The translations under genes and the position numbers were made by a program. The notes below the pieces were generated by a model, which was not told where the DNA came from, did not search any database, and saw nothing but the letters and a program-made list of their open reading frames with translations. Below, piece by piece: positions 34,881 to 47,400 of a stretch of 64,000 bases of DNA. Source of the stretch: Auriscalpium vulgare (lineage: Eukaryota; Basidiomycota; Agaricomycetes; Russulales; Auriscalpiaceae); the NCBI GenBank assembly GCA_019915015.1, contig JAHBBC010000017.1:744001-808000 (forward strand), read 5' to 3'. How positions within the stretch are numbered: the stretch's first letter is position 1; every line of letters begins with the position of its first letter.

Positions 34881-36430
34881 CGTAAGAGGTCGCCCAGTCC
34901 CAGCCGTAGCGGAAGAGCGCGTCGTCAGAGTCGGAGAGCAGGGGCTTGAAGCGTTGCGCTTTGCATCCCCAGAGTCGTTGTTGACAGCTTGAACCTTGAA
35001 GCTTGAAGAGTTCCGCCGAGTGTAGCCCAAGGTCGGCGGCCAGAGGTGAGAAGAAAGCGGGGGAGGGAGTGATGAGGAGTAAGGGACGCTCGCGCGCACT
35101 TATATACGCTGGCTTGGGCCGCCATACGAGCCCACAATGGGATACAACCTGCACTGGCCTCGAGGCTGCGGCAGCGTCACAATACAATGATCGTAAATGG
35201 AAATCTTCATCCGGGGGAGAGACCTGTGCAGCAGATCTCGTCAACAAGCGCCATGGCGGCAATGCGAGTCGTCCCGACGCGGCTGAACGAGAAAATAGGG
35301 GCACCACTGCACAGGACGCCGGGGTATGTCGTTTCAAGGGGGCGTCGGCGGAGACATACTCGGCTAGCAGGAGATCTGGCATCAACCGGCTTCAACCGGT
35401 GGCCTTAAATTTTCGAGAAGGGTGGCGTGTCGGTTCTGCCCTCATACTGGCGCTTAGGCGCTAGTCATCGCCGAGCGACCGCCTGCAGACCGCGATGCGC
35501 TGCGTTAGGACATACACATCCATCCCAACAGCGCCGGCGAGTATTTCAATTTGATCAGCTGTGGACGCAACACGAGGCATTGTTTCTATCAGACGGAAGC
35601 GCATCAGTTGTATTCCGCTCGATCACAGCTTCGTAGAGGTTCGTAGCAGCGGCATACCTCCTCGGATTCCGCTGGTCAACCATTGTTCCTGCTTCCCTAC
35701 CGACGGCGGCGTCGTGTAGTTCGGCAGCTACATGCGCCACGCCATCAGGTCGGAGCGCATCAGGGCGAATTGCGGCCGGAGTGTGGACACCTCTGTTTGT
35801 TGTTACATGCCGCAGTTGCTGGTCTAAGCGCGACGTACCTGACTCAATGCACAGCCCGGGTTTGTCGTTGTAGATGACTCGGCTCGATGTGGGCGTATGT
35901 GGGTGTGGATACTGTATGTTGACTGTATGATTGGCCCTCGCCGCGTGTCGTGATACCGTCGAGCACGGTGAAAAGACAGGTGAGAAGACAGGTCTCTGGC
36001 AGGTCTGCGCAGCTCATATTGCAGAAAATATGCATTAGTTGCACAGGAGTGACATTAGGAAGGTGGTAAGAGGACTCGGAGCAGTCGAGGAGCAGTCTTG
36101 CGCAACTTGAAGTTCGAGGATGACTCATCCGGTGCCGGTCGATCCGATCCCGCGCTGCGGTGCACCGTCTTTCTCTTTCAACCTCGCGACGCCCTCCGGC
36201 AGGCAACGTGGCTTCCTGTCTGCTCCTGCATGGCCCTGGAGCTTGGATCTTCTTGGAGCGCTCTGTTGTACTTGCAGTTCCTCGGCGATGCGTCCCTTGT
36301 ATTGTATCATCGCCCCCGGCGCCACCTGTACACATCAACAAGTCACGCTTTTGTTTCCCTCGAACACATAAGGCCTCACTAGTATGGTTCTCGTAGACTA
36401 GATCACTTTCCGCCCACTTGCCACCTCACG
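34881..36430. other. Intergenic, no gene recognised
   Basis: Overlapping frames of 60-180 codons on both strands without recognisable motifs. A TATATA element occurs at about 35100-35105. Confidence 0.4.
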
Positions 36431-37518
36431 ATGTTCTCCCATCTCTGGGTCCCGCCCAAGTGCGAATTACCGCCTCCGACTCCTCCTACATTCGCCGCAT
36501 GGTGGACATCGCTCACCGCTCCCCATCACAACTTTGGCATCTGCATTTTCCTCTTCTTTGAACTCCTCATGGTCCTCTTCGTGATCTACAGTTCCGGATC
36601 ATACAAGCTTCGAAAACGAACTGACGCGGCACTCGCTGAGGTCGCCTCCACCCAGGCCACGTTGAAAGCCCTCAAACGCTCGTCCGACAAGGCCTCGGTT
36701 AGATATGGGGACCTCAAGAAGGCGCACAAGTTGGCCTTGAACACCGTCGACGCTAAGACTCGTAGGATCACTACTCTGACTGAAAATGCACTCAACTACT
36801 ACGAACAATCACAAGCCAGTTACAAAAAACTCCACGAAGACTATACCGTGCGTATTTTCGTACGACGCTCTTCTTAGTCTCAGGGCTGATTTCCGGTCAG
36901 AATCTATGCAGGGACTATCACAGCCAACGAGAGAGTGCTGCGATCCAGGTGAGCATCCTGTCTTGTTAATGCGACGCCCGAGATGACCTTGCCATTCTCA
37001 AGATCGACGCGTTGACGGCAACTAATGGGGTTCTCAAGCGCTGCAACGAGGCGATCCAGCAGAAGATGGGATGGACCATCGACGAGCCAGTGCCAGAAAT
37101 GACCGCACCCGAGGAACCACTGTCCGCTCCTGTCGATTTAGACAGCGCTCTCAAAACCATCACTTCGCTCAACAGCAGACTGGAAGTTCACCGGGAGCTG
37201 ATTCGGGTCCAGACATTGGCAATCAAGATACTCGACGAGCGGCCCGACACTGTGCCCGAGCAGCCTTACGTCGGGCCCTTCTCCCTGGAGTCGGCCTTTA
37301 TCAAGGAGGCGACAGAGGCAATGTTCGTCGCTGACCGGCGGACGCTCGCACTCGAGGTGGCCCTCAGGGACAGAGAGAAATACATCGCCTACCTCCAGAG
37401 CCAATTCATCCGTCCAGCTCTCCCGTCGGACGGTGAGCCCTCCAGTGGGCCGACCTCGATTGGAGGAAGTTCTTCATTGCCTTCCACTACTACGGATGAG
37501 CAGCCAGCTCCCCGTTGA
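36431..37518 (+). CDS. Single-pass membrane protein with cytosolic coiled coil
   Basis: Three exons, 36431-36847, 36901-36948 and 37003-37518, with introns of 53 and 54 nt between complete codons, give 326 residues. The first 30 residues are Pro-rich. Residues about 35-53 (FGICIFLFFELLMVLFVIY) form one membrane segment, followed by basic residues, which suggests an N-out/C-in anchor. Residues about 60-135 and much of the third exon are Ala/Glu/Lys/Leu-rich heptads, consistent with coiled coil. The tail is Ser/Thr/Gly-rich. The membrane-then-coil plan recalls copies A and B, but no sequence relationship is evident. Function unknown. The middle exon is only 48 nt. Confidence 0.72.
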
Positions 37519-38119
37519 CGGCGCGACGCCGCACTTCTGTACTTAAACTATACTATTTCTTCTTTGTTTCTTCTTCAGCTATTCTCTCTCTACCTTCGAT
37601 CCTCTGTGGTGTATTTGTACCTTTTTCCCCTTCATTTATCTACTCTCGCTGTATCAATTACTTCGCCGCAAACACAAAATATTACATGGCAAAATCTCTG
37701 GAAAACCACACTCTGTGAACCAATCGACTTAAGGGAGCTTTCGTCCCGCATTCATTTTGCTCCCCATCTTCGTCCTCGACCGTCTCCAATACCGTCGAAT
37801 GTGCCACGCTGCCGGACGCACACTCCTCCCGCGCCTTCACGTAGAAATATACAAGCACGGCCATTCTCGCTCCACTGCCCGCACGACGCGCCCTCATCCA
37901 TCTGCGCCATCTGCTGCCCGCGACACGCCCCCGCGACGTTGTCTCCCAACACTCCCTCGGCGGCGCGCGTCGCATCCCATCGAGCTGTCGCAGGTGAATA
38001 TGTAACTTGCCCATCTGTTGAACATCATGGCGCGTCGTGAGGGTTAGGGTCACGTCGGGCGCCAGCAGGAATGACATCATCGCTCCTCCTCTCCCGCACG
38101 TCATGTCGCCCACCCCGCA
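37519..38119. other. Intergenic and promoter region of the LEA-like gene
   Basis: Begins with an A/T-richer, pyrimidine-rich 3' region of the upstream gene (37540-37680). No other gene is recognised. Confidence 0.5.
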
Positions 38120-38126
38120 TATAAAG
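38120..38126 (+). promoter_or_regulatory. TATA box of the LEA-like gene
   Basis: TATAAAG 81 bp before the start codon at 38201, followed by a C/T-rich stretch and CACTTTATAATTCACG just before the ATG. Confidence 0.6.
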
Positions 38127-38200
38127 CCTTCTACGCCCCCCAAGCCTCCATCAACCAACTTTCATCACTCCTAGCCCACTTCTACACTTTATAATTCACG

Positions 38201-38730
38201 ATGTTCAACCGCGCTCTCCTCAGCACCCGCACACAGCTCTCGCGCGCCGCCGCGACGCGCAACCTGCACGCGACGCCCGTGCCCTTGAAGAGCGCAACGG
38301 AGAAGGTCTCCGAGGTCGCAGACAAGGTGCGCATCCACCTTCGCTATCTACACGCCCGCGGCAGAGGCTGACACGCGGCCGGGCAGTTGAACAAGTCCTT
38401 AGGGAAGGGGCTCGCGTCGGCGATCGAGACAGGCGAGGAGGCCACGGGGAAGACGAAAGAAGTGCTAGGTGCGTGCGGTACCTCGAAACGATGGGGTGGA
38501 AATCGCTGACTGATGGGCATGCAGGCGCGAAGAAGGACGAGGCGGCCGATGCTGCGGGCACAGCCAAAGCGAAGGCACAGGACACCGCACAAACCGCACA
38601 GACTAAGGCGTCCGAGGTGCGTGCGTCGTTGCTTTCGAGTGATCCTAATCTGATGTACGCGCGCCCGTAGACTGCATCGGATGCGTCCCAGAAGAAGAAC
38701 GAGTTCGCGGCGGAGCAGCGCAGCAAGTGA
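38201..38730 (+). CDS. Small mitochondrial LEA-like protein
   Basis: Four exons with three short introns. The joins are VADK/LNKSL, KEVL/GAKKDE and TKASE/TASDAS, ending KNEFAAEQRSK. The first about 28 residues (MFNRALLSTRTQLSRAAATR then NLHATP) are Arg/Ser/Ala-rich without acidic residues, a textbook mitochondrial presequence. The remainder is highly charged and Ala/Lys/Glu-rich, with degenerate 11-residue repeats such as EKVSEVADK and AKAKAQDTAQTAQTKASE. This is typical of group-3 LEA-like amphipathic helices linked to desiccation or heat tolerance. I infer a stress-protective matrix protein. Roughly 110 residues in total. Confidence 0.78.
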
Positions 38731-39270
38731 GGGATTCATGAATCATTGTCATTCGGTGAAGTGCTACGGCGTGCGCTGGGCATGACATCTGTAATATAGC
38801 AAGTATAATGCGAGCAGCTGCACTGACATACGTGAGCGTCACCCAAACCAAGCGTCTTCATCGTCACCGTGCTCCTCGCTTGTGCGTGATGCAATCTGTA
38901 GGCTCGTCCTGCCTAAGTCCTGCCTTGGGGTAAAGTGTAGCGAGAATGCCGCATGATCATTTGACAGTAAAGACGTATGCTGCAGACAGGCAAGGCGGGG
39001 CGCTGGCTTGGGGGCATATCACAGGCAGGTAGAGGAGCGTTATCGAAAGTGGTCGTTTCAAGCGAAAAAGTGTGAAGACGCACAAGGGCTTGTGCAGCCG
39101 TGCAAGACGCCGACTGGCAGGGAATCTGTGTGCAGGATCACAAGCTCTCGATCAAATGTCGAAAATAACCGTTTACAAAAAACGACACCAAATGGTGGGT
39201 ATATGCGCCATTCCTGTGAGCGGGGCCTGCGCCAGGTCTTCTCGGGTCGTGGAGAAACGCCGCTGCGCGA
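38731..39270. other. Intergenic, no gene recognised
   Basis: Nothing recognisable. It is shared downstream space of the LEA-like gene and the small minus-strand frame that follows. Confidence 0.5.
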
Positions 39271-39596
39271 CTAGCGTGCCTGAAGGTACATGGCCTTCAG
39301 CTCAAGTTCGCCGATGTCGTCGACCTCGAAGCAAGACGCCTCCCGCATCTGTGATTCTTCAGTGGCGAGTACCGGGTATGTCTTCTTCCGCTTCGGCGCA
39401 GGATGGCTAGGGCCAGGGCAATGTCCTGAATCGAGCATGTCTGTATATGTTAAACAGGTCGACGAGGCTGTGGTTGACTAGGACTACTTCAACTTGGCGT
39501 GCTGTCGAGGGAGAGCTGAGCTGGAGGGCTAGGAAAAGCTCGTATGAGGTCGTCGTCGTCGGCGATAGATGGGGCGAAATAAGCGATGATGTTCAT
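39271..39596 (-). CDS. Possible small protein with nuclear-localisation-like motif
   Basis: ATG 39596 opens MNIIAYFAPSIADDDDLIRA. A GTTGAA donor and an ATATACAG acceptor about 64 nt further join it to MLDSGHCPGP, the basic PAPKRKKTYP and a C-terminus ending GELELKAMYLQAR, about 89 residues. The PKRKK cluster resembles a nuclear-localisation signal. The donor is weak and no family is recognised, so this is tentative. It does not end in a CaaX box, so it is not a pheromone precursor. Confidence 0.4.
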
Positions 39597-41149
39597 GGCA
39601 TATTGGGAGGAAGACGGCAGGCGCAAATCGGGTGCAGAAGGACGACAGACATGACACGTATGCGAGGCTATTGGGGGAATCAGCTCATGAGCATCCTACT
39701 GCGTCAGTTGCGCGTGCCACGTACGTCTGTGCGCTGTTATCTGTGGCGCGCATTCTGAGCCCCGATGACCCTCGATCCCGGCGCAACTGCGTTGGTCGCA
39801 GGAGCAAAGTCTTGTTGAGACACTGTTGCGTCAAGTCGTCAACAGTGATTGATGATCCAAGACGATCCAAGGTGGGGAGGCCGGCGTTCGAGCTCGTAGC
39901 GATCAGGCAAGGACGACGCGCAGTTGAAAATCTGAAGCTAGTCGGAGAGCTCAGGAGCTACTGGGGTGCGGGCGTGCGTGGGCCAGCTCCGGGGGCTCGA
40001 GGAGTAGGACGGAAGAGCGAGGATGGGGGATGGCTGCAGCCTGCGGGCACTTCGGAGGACAAGCGTGACGGTGACGGTGACGGTGTGACGTGATGAGTAA
40101 CGCTCGCTCCTCCGGAGTCTGAGTCGAGGAAAAGGTCGCGACCAGGTCCAGTAGCCTAATAAGGTTTTGGCTCAAGGAGATCGGCATGATTGAATAGGTG
40201 GTCTTTTATTCCGCATTTCGGACTAAGTACACGATTGTGCTACTGGGACTGTTGCCAATATCTCGCATAGACGGCGAGATGTGTCCCCACAACGATCGAC
40301 GAAGCACTTACTATCAGGGAGCCAGCATATCATGAAGCGAGATACTTACCACGAGGACGGGAAGCAGGGCAAACATACAATGAGCCCAAGCGCGGGCATG
40401 TGGCGCGCGCATGTCCGAGTCAGATCCAGACTTGCTTTGTCCAGTCGCCGGTGTGGTGGAACTTCTTGGCGCCGATGACCACAAGTTGGCCGGAGACGTT
40501 GAGGGTGGCCGGACACAGGGCGAGCTTGCGGGGTACTGTTGTCTAAGTAGCCAACCTAACGACGGCATGAGTAAGTACTGTCACTATGGGGAATTACCAC
40601 TGCGCCGGTTCTTCTAGTTCTTGACTCCTAGGCAGACCTTGACAGTTGAACAGAGCGTCCCATGACTTGCGTGGTCGTATGCAGATGTCGCGGAGAAGGG
40701 AAGGGAGTGGATGGAGGAGCGCGTAGGTCGAGGTGGCCGCAGTGTGGCGTAAGCTATGAGCGTGAGCTATGATATGTGACGTGGTCTTGAGGAAGGCATC
40801 AAAGATCAGAGGAATAGCGCTGGATTGGCCTCGGAACGGGCAGCGTACGTATGCCGTGTGAGCGGCGAGGAAAGGGGCCCCAAGGTGCGAACGCCGCGCG
40901 TTGCACACCTGACTGAGGACTGGCACTAGGTTGTTTGGGGGTTGATGAACGCGACGTGAGATGTGTTTCTCCAACCATGGAGCTGCGGCGTCGATCGTCC
41001 TCGGTGGCGAAACACAGAAGCTCGGGCTGGGAATTCTTGGACAGCCCAGCGCTCCGACGACATAAGCGCAGCACGATATGCGGGATCTGGGAGATTAAGC
41101 ACCGGGTGCCATTTGTTCCGGATCTTCGCCAGGATCGCTTCTAGCGCCG
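39597..41149. other. Intergenic, no gene recognised
   Basis: Several frames on both strands, none recognisable. A minus-strand frame ending at 40926 reads IRNKWHPVLNLPDPAYRAAL and may be part of a decayed gene. Confidence 0.4.
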
Positions 41150-42115
41150 GAGAGGCTGGGCGGGTCTGCGGATGATACAGTGCGGCAAACAAGCGCTGTT
41201 GACCGGTCATCTGGCGATGATACGTCGAGGACCCGGAGGAATGCAGTGCGAGCTGGTGAATGTGACGGGACATATATTGTTTTGTCTTCGTCCTGCCGTG
41301 ATTTTTGGGATGAGATGACTTGTGTTGACGGGCTTGAACGGATGTCCGACGACACTTGAGAGGCGACGGCCCTCTGACGCCCAAAGGCGCGTCATGGGTA
41401 TCGGTCAACAACGATAACATGTCTAAAAGGACCGGTTGCGAGGGATGATTACGGCATGCCACCGCTCGTCGGCGTTGGTAATAAGATTTGCGGGGATGGG
41501 TACTTGCAGTGAGTTTGATTGCAGCAAAATGCGCGGCACGATTCCTCTCATCCCGCTCATCTTCCGATCGCATGACGACGAAATGTGGCACTGTCCTCGG
41601 CGGACTGGGACTGTGGGAGCGTGGGTCTGGAACATCTATAGATAGATAGGCTTGAAGCGTTCCGGAATGATGCAGGGAAGAGCCGGCATCTGAGATATTG
41701 AGCAGGCGGGTGCCACCATTCGAAATGTCCGGTGTTACGATACAGATCCTTGGCCGCAGACAGTTTCAAGCGTCTATCAGAAGACGTCGCGAGGTCTGGG
41801 ATGGTCTGGGGAGAAGCAGGGACTGGGTGGCGGACAAGCGCGCTGTTGAACGGGCGTCCAATCCAATGATCCGGGGACAGCTGCGGAGGTGATGCCATGT
41901 CGAGAACCCGCTGGCATGGGGTGCGAGCGCGAATTGAAAGGGGTATTGCATTGTATCGGCCGAGGCCATTGCGACCTAATCTAATTCTGGAGTCAGCCAT
42001 GAGATGATGTTGATGGACTTGCGCGGATTTCCGACGATAAATCGATTGCGGCCCTTTGGCGCTTCAAGGGAGGGCGAAGTCGGTGATTCGCGTCATGGGT
42101 ATCATGGGAGGTGCC
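41150..42115. repeat. Diverged direct tandem duplication
   Basis: 41150-41420 resembles 41790-42115 by eye. Both contain an AAGCG-CTGTTGA-CGG block, a TCGAGAACCCG/TCGAGGACCCG block, GAGATGA.TTG.TG, and finish with CGCGTCATGGGTATC. The minus-strand readings share LALHSSGSSTYH versus FALAPHASGFSTWH. Probably two decayed copies of an unrecognised gene. Confidence 0.55.
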
Positions 42116-42603
42116 ACGGCTTGGAGGTCTGAGCCAGGACTTCGGCAGGCCATCAATCGTCTGCTGCACATTGAAGACGGACATTGCTGACGACCAGGGT
42201 CTGGCGCAGTGTACTCTCTGTGGCAGAGCACTCGCTGACATCAACGGTGGTGGGCCTGCAATTTGAGGAAGGGAGAGCTGGGGAGCGAGCTATTTGCCGA
42301 AGATGCTGAGGACAGGAGAGTCGATCATGCGGTATTGGAAGGGCGGCGGAGGTGAAGTGCGCGCCAGGACCAAGTTGGGCGCTATCGATGACCGTGTGCG
42401 ATTCCAACGGGGTGGCCTCCCAAACGTACGAGGGCCGCTGCGCCAATATCAAGGTTCTAGAGGGCCGCGGACGTGGCGTGGGTGTCCTGCGGCCAAGCCA
42501 CGAGAACAGTGCCGCACGGAACCAGTGCCGGGCACAAATCATTGCACGAATGGGAGGAGAGCGTTGGCGCTAGTGTGCTGGTTATTAAGGGTGCCGCACG
42601 AGA

Positions 42604-44407
42604 ATGACCACCCACAGACCTCTTTCTGATCCACTCCCTCCTGCGGCGCATACAGAGGCCCCTCCCTGCTTTCGCAACGACCTCGATTATTCAGTCAGAC
42701 AGCGGCCCATGGAAGGATACGCGCCGTACCTCGCCATGATGGCACACCAGTACTGGGGACAGGACACGGTATTTTGGTCGCCGGAGGCGGCCGCGGATGC
42801 GACAGCAATTCATGCTAATACGGCCGGCGCAGGATTCGACGTGGTCAGCTGTATGCTAAAGGCCATACGGACACTGTCGCTCACCAGACGGTTCGCTCGC
42901 AGCCCATCCAGCGGGATGACTACACCTTCGACTTCGAACCGAGCTTCAACTTCAGCGAGGCGGGTCATGCTCTCGACACTCCTACTCGCACCATGACCTC
43001 GGTTTGCAGAGTCCTTCCACAGATTACAACCACACGCCGCTCCCATCGTATGAGGTGTGGTCGGATACCGGCGATACTTTCCCTGGCAAGAGAGGAACTG
43101 AGGTAAGTCGTGAGCTTTGAGAAGTTCAGGCGACAGAGCACTCACAGGACGTCCTAGATCATCGATGCCTACACGTCCGATATGGTGAGACATGCGAATA
43201 TGTTGGGGCCTTCGAATGACGCTCACCTGTGTCGAGGTTCAGAGGCTTGCCGACGCTGGTCAGTTGACTGCGTTCACCTGGTCCCGACGATGCAGAGCGA
43301 GAGGGTTGTGGATGGATATGATTGCTGATCGCCATACGCCCTCCCAGGTGCCCAATCGCAGATCTCAGGCTCGTCAATGTCCGGATGGCCATACATAGCC
43401 CCTGAAAGCACATATTCAAGCTTAGCTGGCTGGAATGCAGCATTGTGGCAGCACGAAACTCACATGGATGACAAGATGGGCCTCGCCCATGCGAATCCGT
43501 GGGTGCCAGATGAGATCGACGAGCGACATCGCAGCCTTGAGAGTACTCTGAAATCCGAACACGAAGTGAAGTTGAGGTTGAGGTGGGAAGAGCCGATTAC
43601 CGTGCCACTGACAAGGGAAAAGCAAGAGGTGTGAGAACTGCGCCTGGATGTTGGACAGAGACCGACTGACCATCCGAATCACGCCAGGGGCATGACAGAA
43701 ATGCGCCAAGCACTGGGAAGAAACGGGCGCGCACGAGCAACGTCGCTACGAAGAGCTTGAAGAAGGCCACGGGTGCTGCACGACCCAAGACTCCTACGCT
43801 AGCCCCCATCGTCTCGAAGTCAAAGAAGGCGGCGGCGACGCATGGTGCTGTGAATGCGGTCAAAAAGGAGATAACGAGGCACAAGATAGAGAAGGAACCC
43901 TACCTCTACAAGGCCACCAAATTCACGAATGGTGTTCGGATATCCCAGTGGACGGCATGCCTGACTTGTCCATTGTGCAGATTCGTCGGGGACGACGACA
44001 AGCTCAAAGAACATTTGGCCAGGAAACACCACTGGTGCGACTGCTGCGGCATGACTTTCAATCGGCGGCAGGACCGGAAGCGCCATCGTGAGAGGGGAAA
44101 CGACACTTTTTGCTGCAAGCTGGTGGGGTGCACCAAGTCGTACACGCGGTTTGATGGGCTGCAGAGGCATATAAAGAAATGCGAATTTCGCGAGGATGAA
44201 GGGGGCGCAGGGTCTGCTGATGCTGGTCAGTACGAATGCATATACCTCTTCATCGTGGGCTCACCAGCGCGTCATCCATGCCTCGGCACTTTATGCCCCA
44301 TAAGTCACTGTGTTTATCTTCTAGATAATGAGCTGTTGTGTATCCCACTGTATTACAAGTCAATTTCATTTGTTTCTTTCTTTCGATTCAATGGGCTCAC
44401 TGTGTAA
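42604..44407 (+). CDS. C2H2 zinc-finger protein, multi-exon, model partly uncertain
   Basis: Exon 1 starts at 42604 and reads through MEGYAPYLAMMAHQYWGQDT. Later pieces read DDYTFDFEPSFNFSEAGHAL and TPLPSYEVWSDTGDTFPGKR, but these two lie in different frames near 42985-43010, so either an unseen splice or a frameshift is present. A long exon contains GLAHANPWVPDEIDERHRSL; a GTGTGA...CCAG intron then leads into a basic KKRARTSNVATKS region. The C-terminus has zinc fingers CPLCRFVGDDDKLKEHLARKH, CDCCGMTFNRRQDRKRHRER and a third with C...C and H...C. The 3' end may be spliced near the GGTCAG at about 44225; 44407 is the unspliced stop. A putative transcription factor, related in plan to the genes at 18836 and 48763. 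Confidence 0.65.
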
Positions 44408-47400
44408 TTTGGGTTCGGGGTCGACTTGCGACATCGACTGGTGTGGCGAGGCCGTCTATCCGCCACCGAGGCTTCCTGACCACCTCTAGCAGCTTGTATA
44501 TCGTGTCCGCATGCCTTTCCAGATGCTTCATCGTCCATGAAGAAGACGCCACAACTTTCATGTAGCAAAAACTGCGTGGGTGTGTTGGTCAGTCGATTCT
44601 CGTCGGACTGCGCTCAAGACCCACCTCGAGGCTCGGCACAGACGATTGGACATCCAGTGGAACTAGTAGATGAGCACAGGCGTCGCCCTGTTCATCATGG
44701 TACGGGGAAGGGGAGAAGGGTGATACAGTGGGCCAGTCCTGCGCTGATGTAACAGCCTGAGAAAAAGACGAGCGCTGGTTCAACAGGGGAACAAAAGGCA
44801 TAACTGATAGTGGACACGCCTAGCGCTTGCTGTCGAGAATGCGGTGGACGAGAGGTGTCCGGGAATGAAAAGCAGTACCTCTGGGGGTGCATCCGCCGAC
44901 CGCCTGGCATCGATACCTTGAAGCAGTCAGCATGCTGTGGTTTTCCAATGGCAGCAGCGAGTATCGGAGCCGCATGTACAGTAGTTTGGGTGGGAAGAGG
45001 CTGTTTTGACGCTGTCGACAAGCTGCCTCGCGAGACGTCCGACGTCGTCCATTGACAATGATCACGGCGCAGAGGCGGTACACTGGGCCTGCATTGATCG
45101 CAGAGTCACATGAATGAGCACCGAGGCTGACATGGACGATGCTGGCTACTATGAGTTCTGAAGGGAGCAGCGAGGAAGTGGTCAAGGCTTCGGAGGCTCT
45201 TCGGAGCTCTCGCTCGGCAGGCCCGGCATTGTCCCGCCGCTCTCGGCAGTCGGGCCTCTACCTCGAACCACCGTCTGGACTCTGGCATACTAACATCCTC
45301 AACGCTGCATCTGCAAACTTTGGCACTCGCTACTCGACCTTACATCCGCGCGAACCCCAAGTCTCGACTCGACTTGCGTGACGCCACCACGTGCAATGAC
45401 CCAGCGGCCGCGAACAGAGGGTCACCAATGCCAAGGGTCGCAAACGTGGTGGGTTTCCGCTGACTGTGCTGTTATCTCTGCTATCCAGTACACAGCGAGC
45501 GAGAATTGGGCCACTCTCAGGCGCAACTTGAACAGGCGCGCGGCAGCCGCGCTCGCGCACCTTCCAGGCTCCAGCACCACCCTCGCCGCCGTGGCGCATA
45601 CCACCTCAGAGTCAGACAACCCACGCCATAGCTGAATATGAGGGTGCAAATAGGAGGATGTCTGGCTGGAGCTGCTTGGATGCAGAACGGTGCGCATTTC
45701 TAGATCGACACACCATCTGCCATATCTGACGCCCACGGACTTTCAGGATTCCAATCAACGTCTTCGGTCCTTTCGACCTCGTTTACCTCCATCCTATCCT
45801 GGAACATAGTCCCGTCATCGATGCTTCAAAACGCAATACCTTGGCTTCGGGCTTGAGAGAACCTTTCGGCCAGCGCTCATCTCTCTCGAAGCTCATCACT
45901 ACACGCTCTCAGCCCGCTGCTAGCCCACTTCATCGACAAATCACCACATTCATATCTGTCCGCGCCGGCTTCCTACGAGCACCGATCACTGTTGATCACT
46001 GTCGATCGCCCAGGATGACGCGCCTCACGCGCAACGAGGCGGGCAGCTTTCAGCGCCAGGTTCCGCGACAGTGGCGATCGCACGGGCAGGTCCGAGCCAA
46101 GGCGCTTCCTAGTACCTACGGCCGAGAACAATGCATGGTCGCGGGAGACGGAAGCGCGAGCCAGCTATCAGGCTCAGGTGCGCTTTGTTCCTATGTGCTC
46201 GGATATAGAGTACTGATACCCGCCACGCTGGCTAACAGACCTTATTGCAAAGGAGCCGTGCCTTCCAATCGCTGGCGATGGGTCCGCCCCGAAAGACGAC
46301 TTTGTGCACTGAGGTTCAGTTGGGTGTAGTGCCGGGCTGTGGTTCGTAACTCGCTTTGGTGTTCATATTCGTCTATCGGGCTCGGCCTTTGCTTCAGCGT
46401 CGAATGTTTTTTGTATTCTACTTCGACCTCGAGTCTAATGCTTGCCTTATTCAATGTCTTTCACACCTCATGAATTCCGGTGGGCTCTCATTGAGAGCAT
46501 GGAGTGATGGCTCGCGGTACACTTGCGTTGGGACTCCGTGGGTTCTCGCGCTTGTCCTGCGCTCACTGAACTGGCATCGAACTGTGTATATTCACGAGCA
46601 ACGGAAAGGGCGACTCTAGGTACACGGTGGCTGGCTTCGGAGTCGTCGTACGTCCTACCTGCAATCTGCTGAGGGCACCTTGCAGGACGGCCTGTTGACC
46701 CGGCCAGCTCCACGACAGTACTATTGTGTGTAGCACAGTCATACCTTTGGATACACCATTTCATTCTTGAGAGCGGCGTGCATGAGGTTGTCGAGGGTGT
46801 TCAGGCCCATTCACGGACGGACGCCATTGTCCTGTGGCGCGCTCGCCGCCGCTGTCTTCTCAGCAATGCACACGAGGGCAAGGGTCCAGGCAGTATCGTG
46901 TGAGTTGGCGGACTGGCTGATGTCGGCCTGGAGCGATGGAAAGACGACGAACAGGTACCAGCAAGATTGAGGGCGGTGTCGCGGTGGGCTCGTGGGACGA
47001 GGGAGCCGACTCTCAGGGCGTCAAGCACGCGATGAAGATTGCAAGGACTTGGGGCCATCGTCCTATGGCGTAGTCGTATAGGGGGGCATACAGAGTCGGA
47101 CGGCAAGGAGGCAATAGGTCTGGAGTGAAGGAGAGTTACTAGTTAGTGTGGCGTGTGCAATATTATGGCAGTCACGCACGTATGGCCAGTAGCTATCAAT
47201 TCAGTGGATCTCCGGCATGAATGAAAGGTATGGATCGCTTCCGGGTATAAGGACGAGCCCTGTACTGGTCGTAGAGCTGCTCCCCAGACGGCATTGCGCG
47301 GCCACGCGGCCTAAGGTGACGGTCGGCAATTTCTCGCAGGTGGGGAGCGCCAGGGAAGCAGAGTGGCAAGTGGAGGATAGAGAAAGAAGGGGGGGAAAGT

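Noticed and set aside
32980..38050. GGGTTAGGGT-like strings at about 32987 and 38041 as telomeric repeats
   Set aside because: Single occurrences without tandem repetition; expected by chance.
38201..39596. Small genes here as mating pheromone precursors
   Set aside because: Neither ends in a C-terminal CaaX box. One has a mitochondrial presequence and the other a nuclear-type basic cluster.
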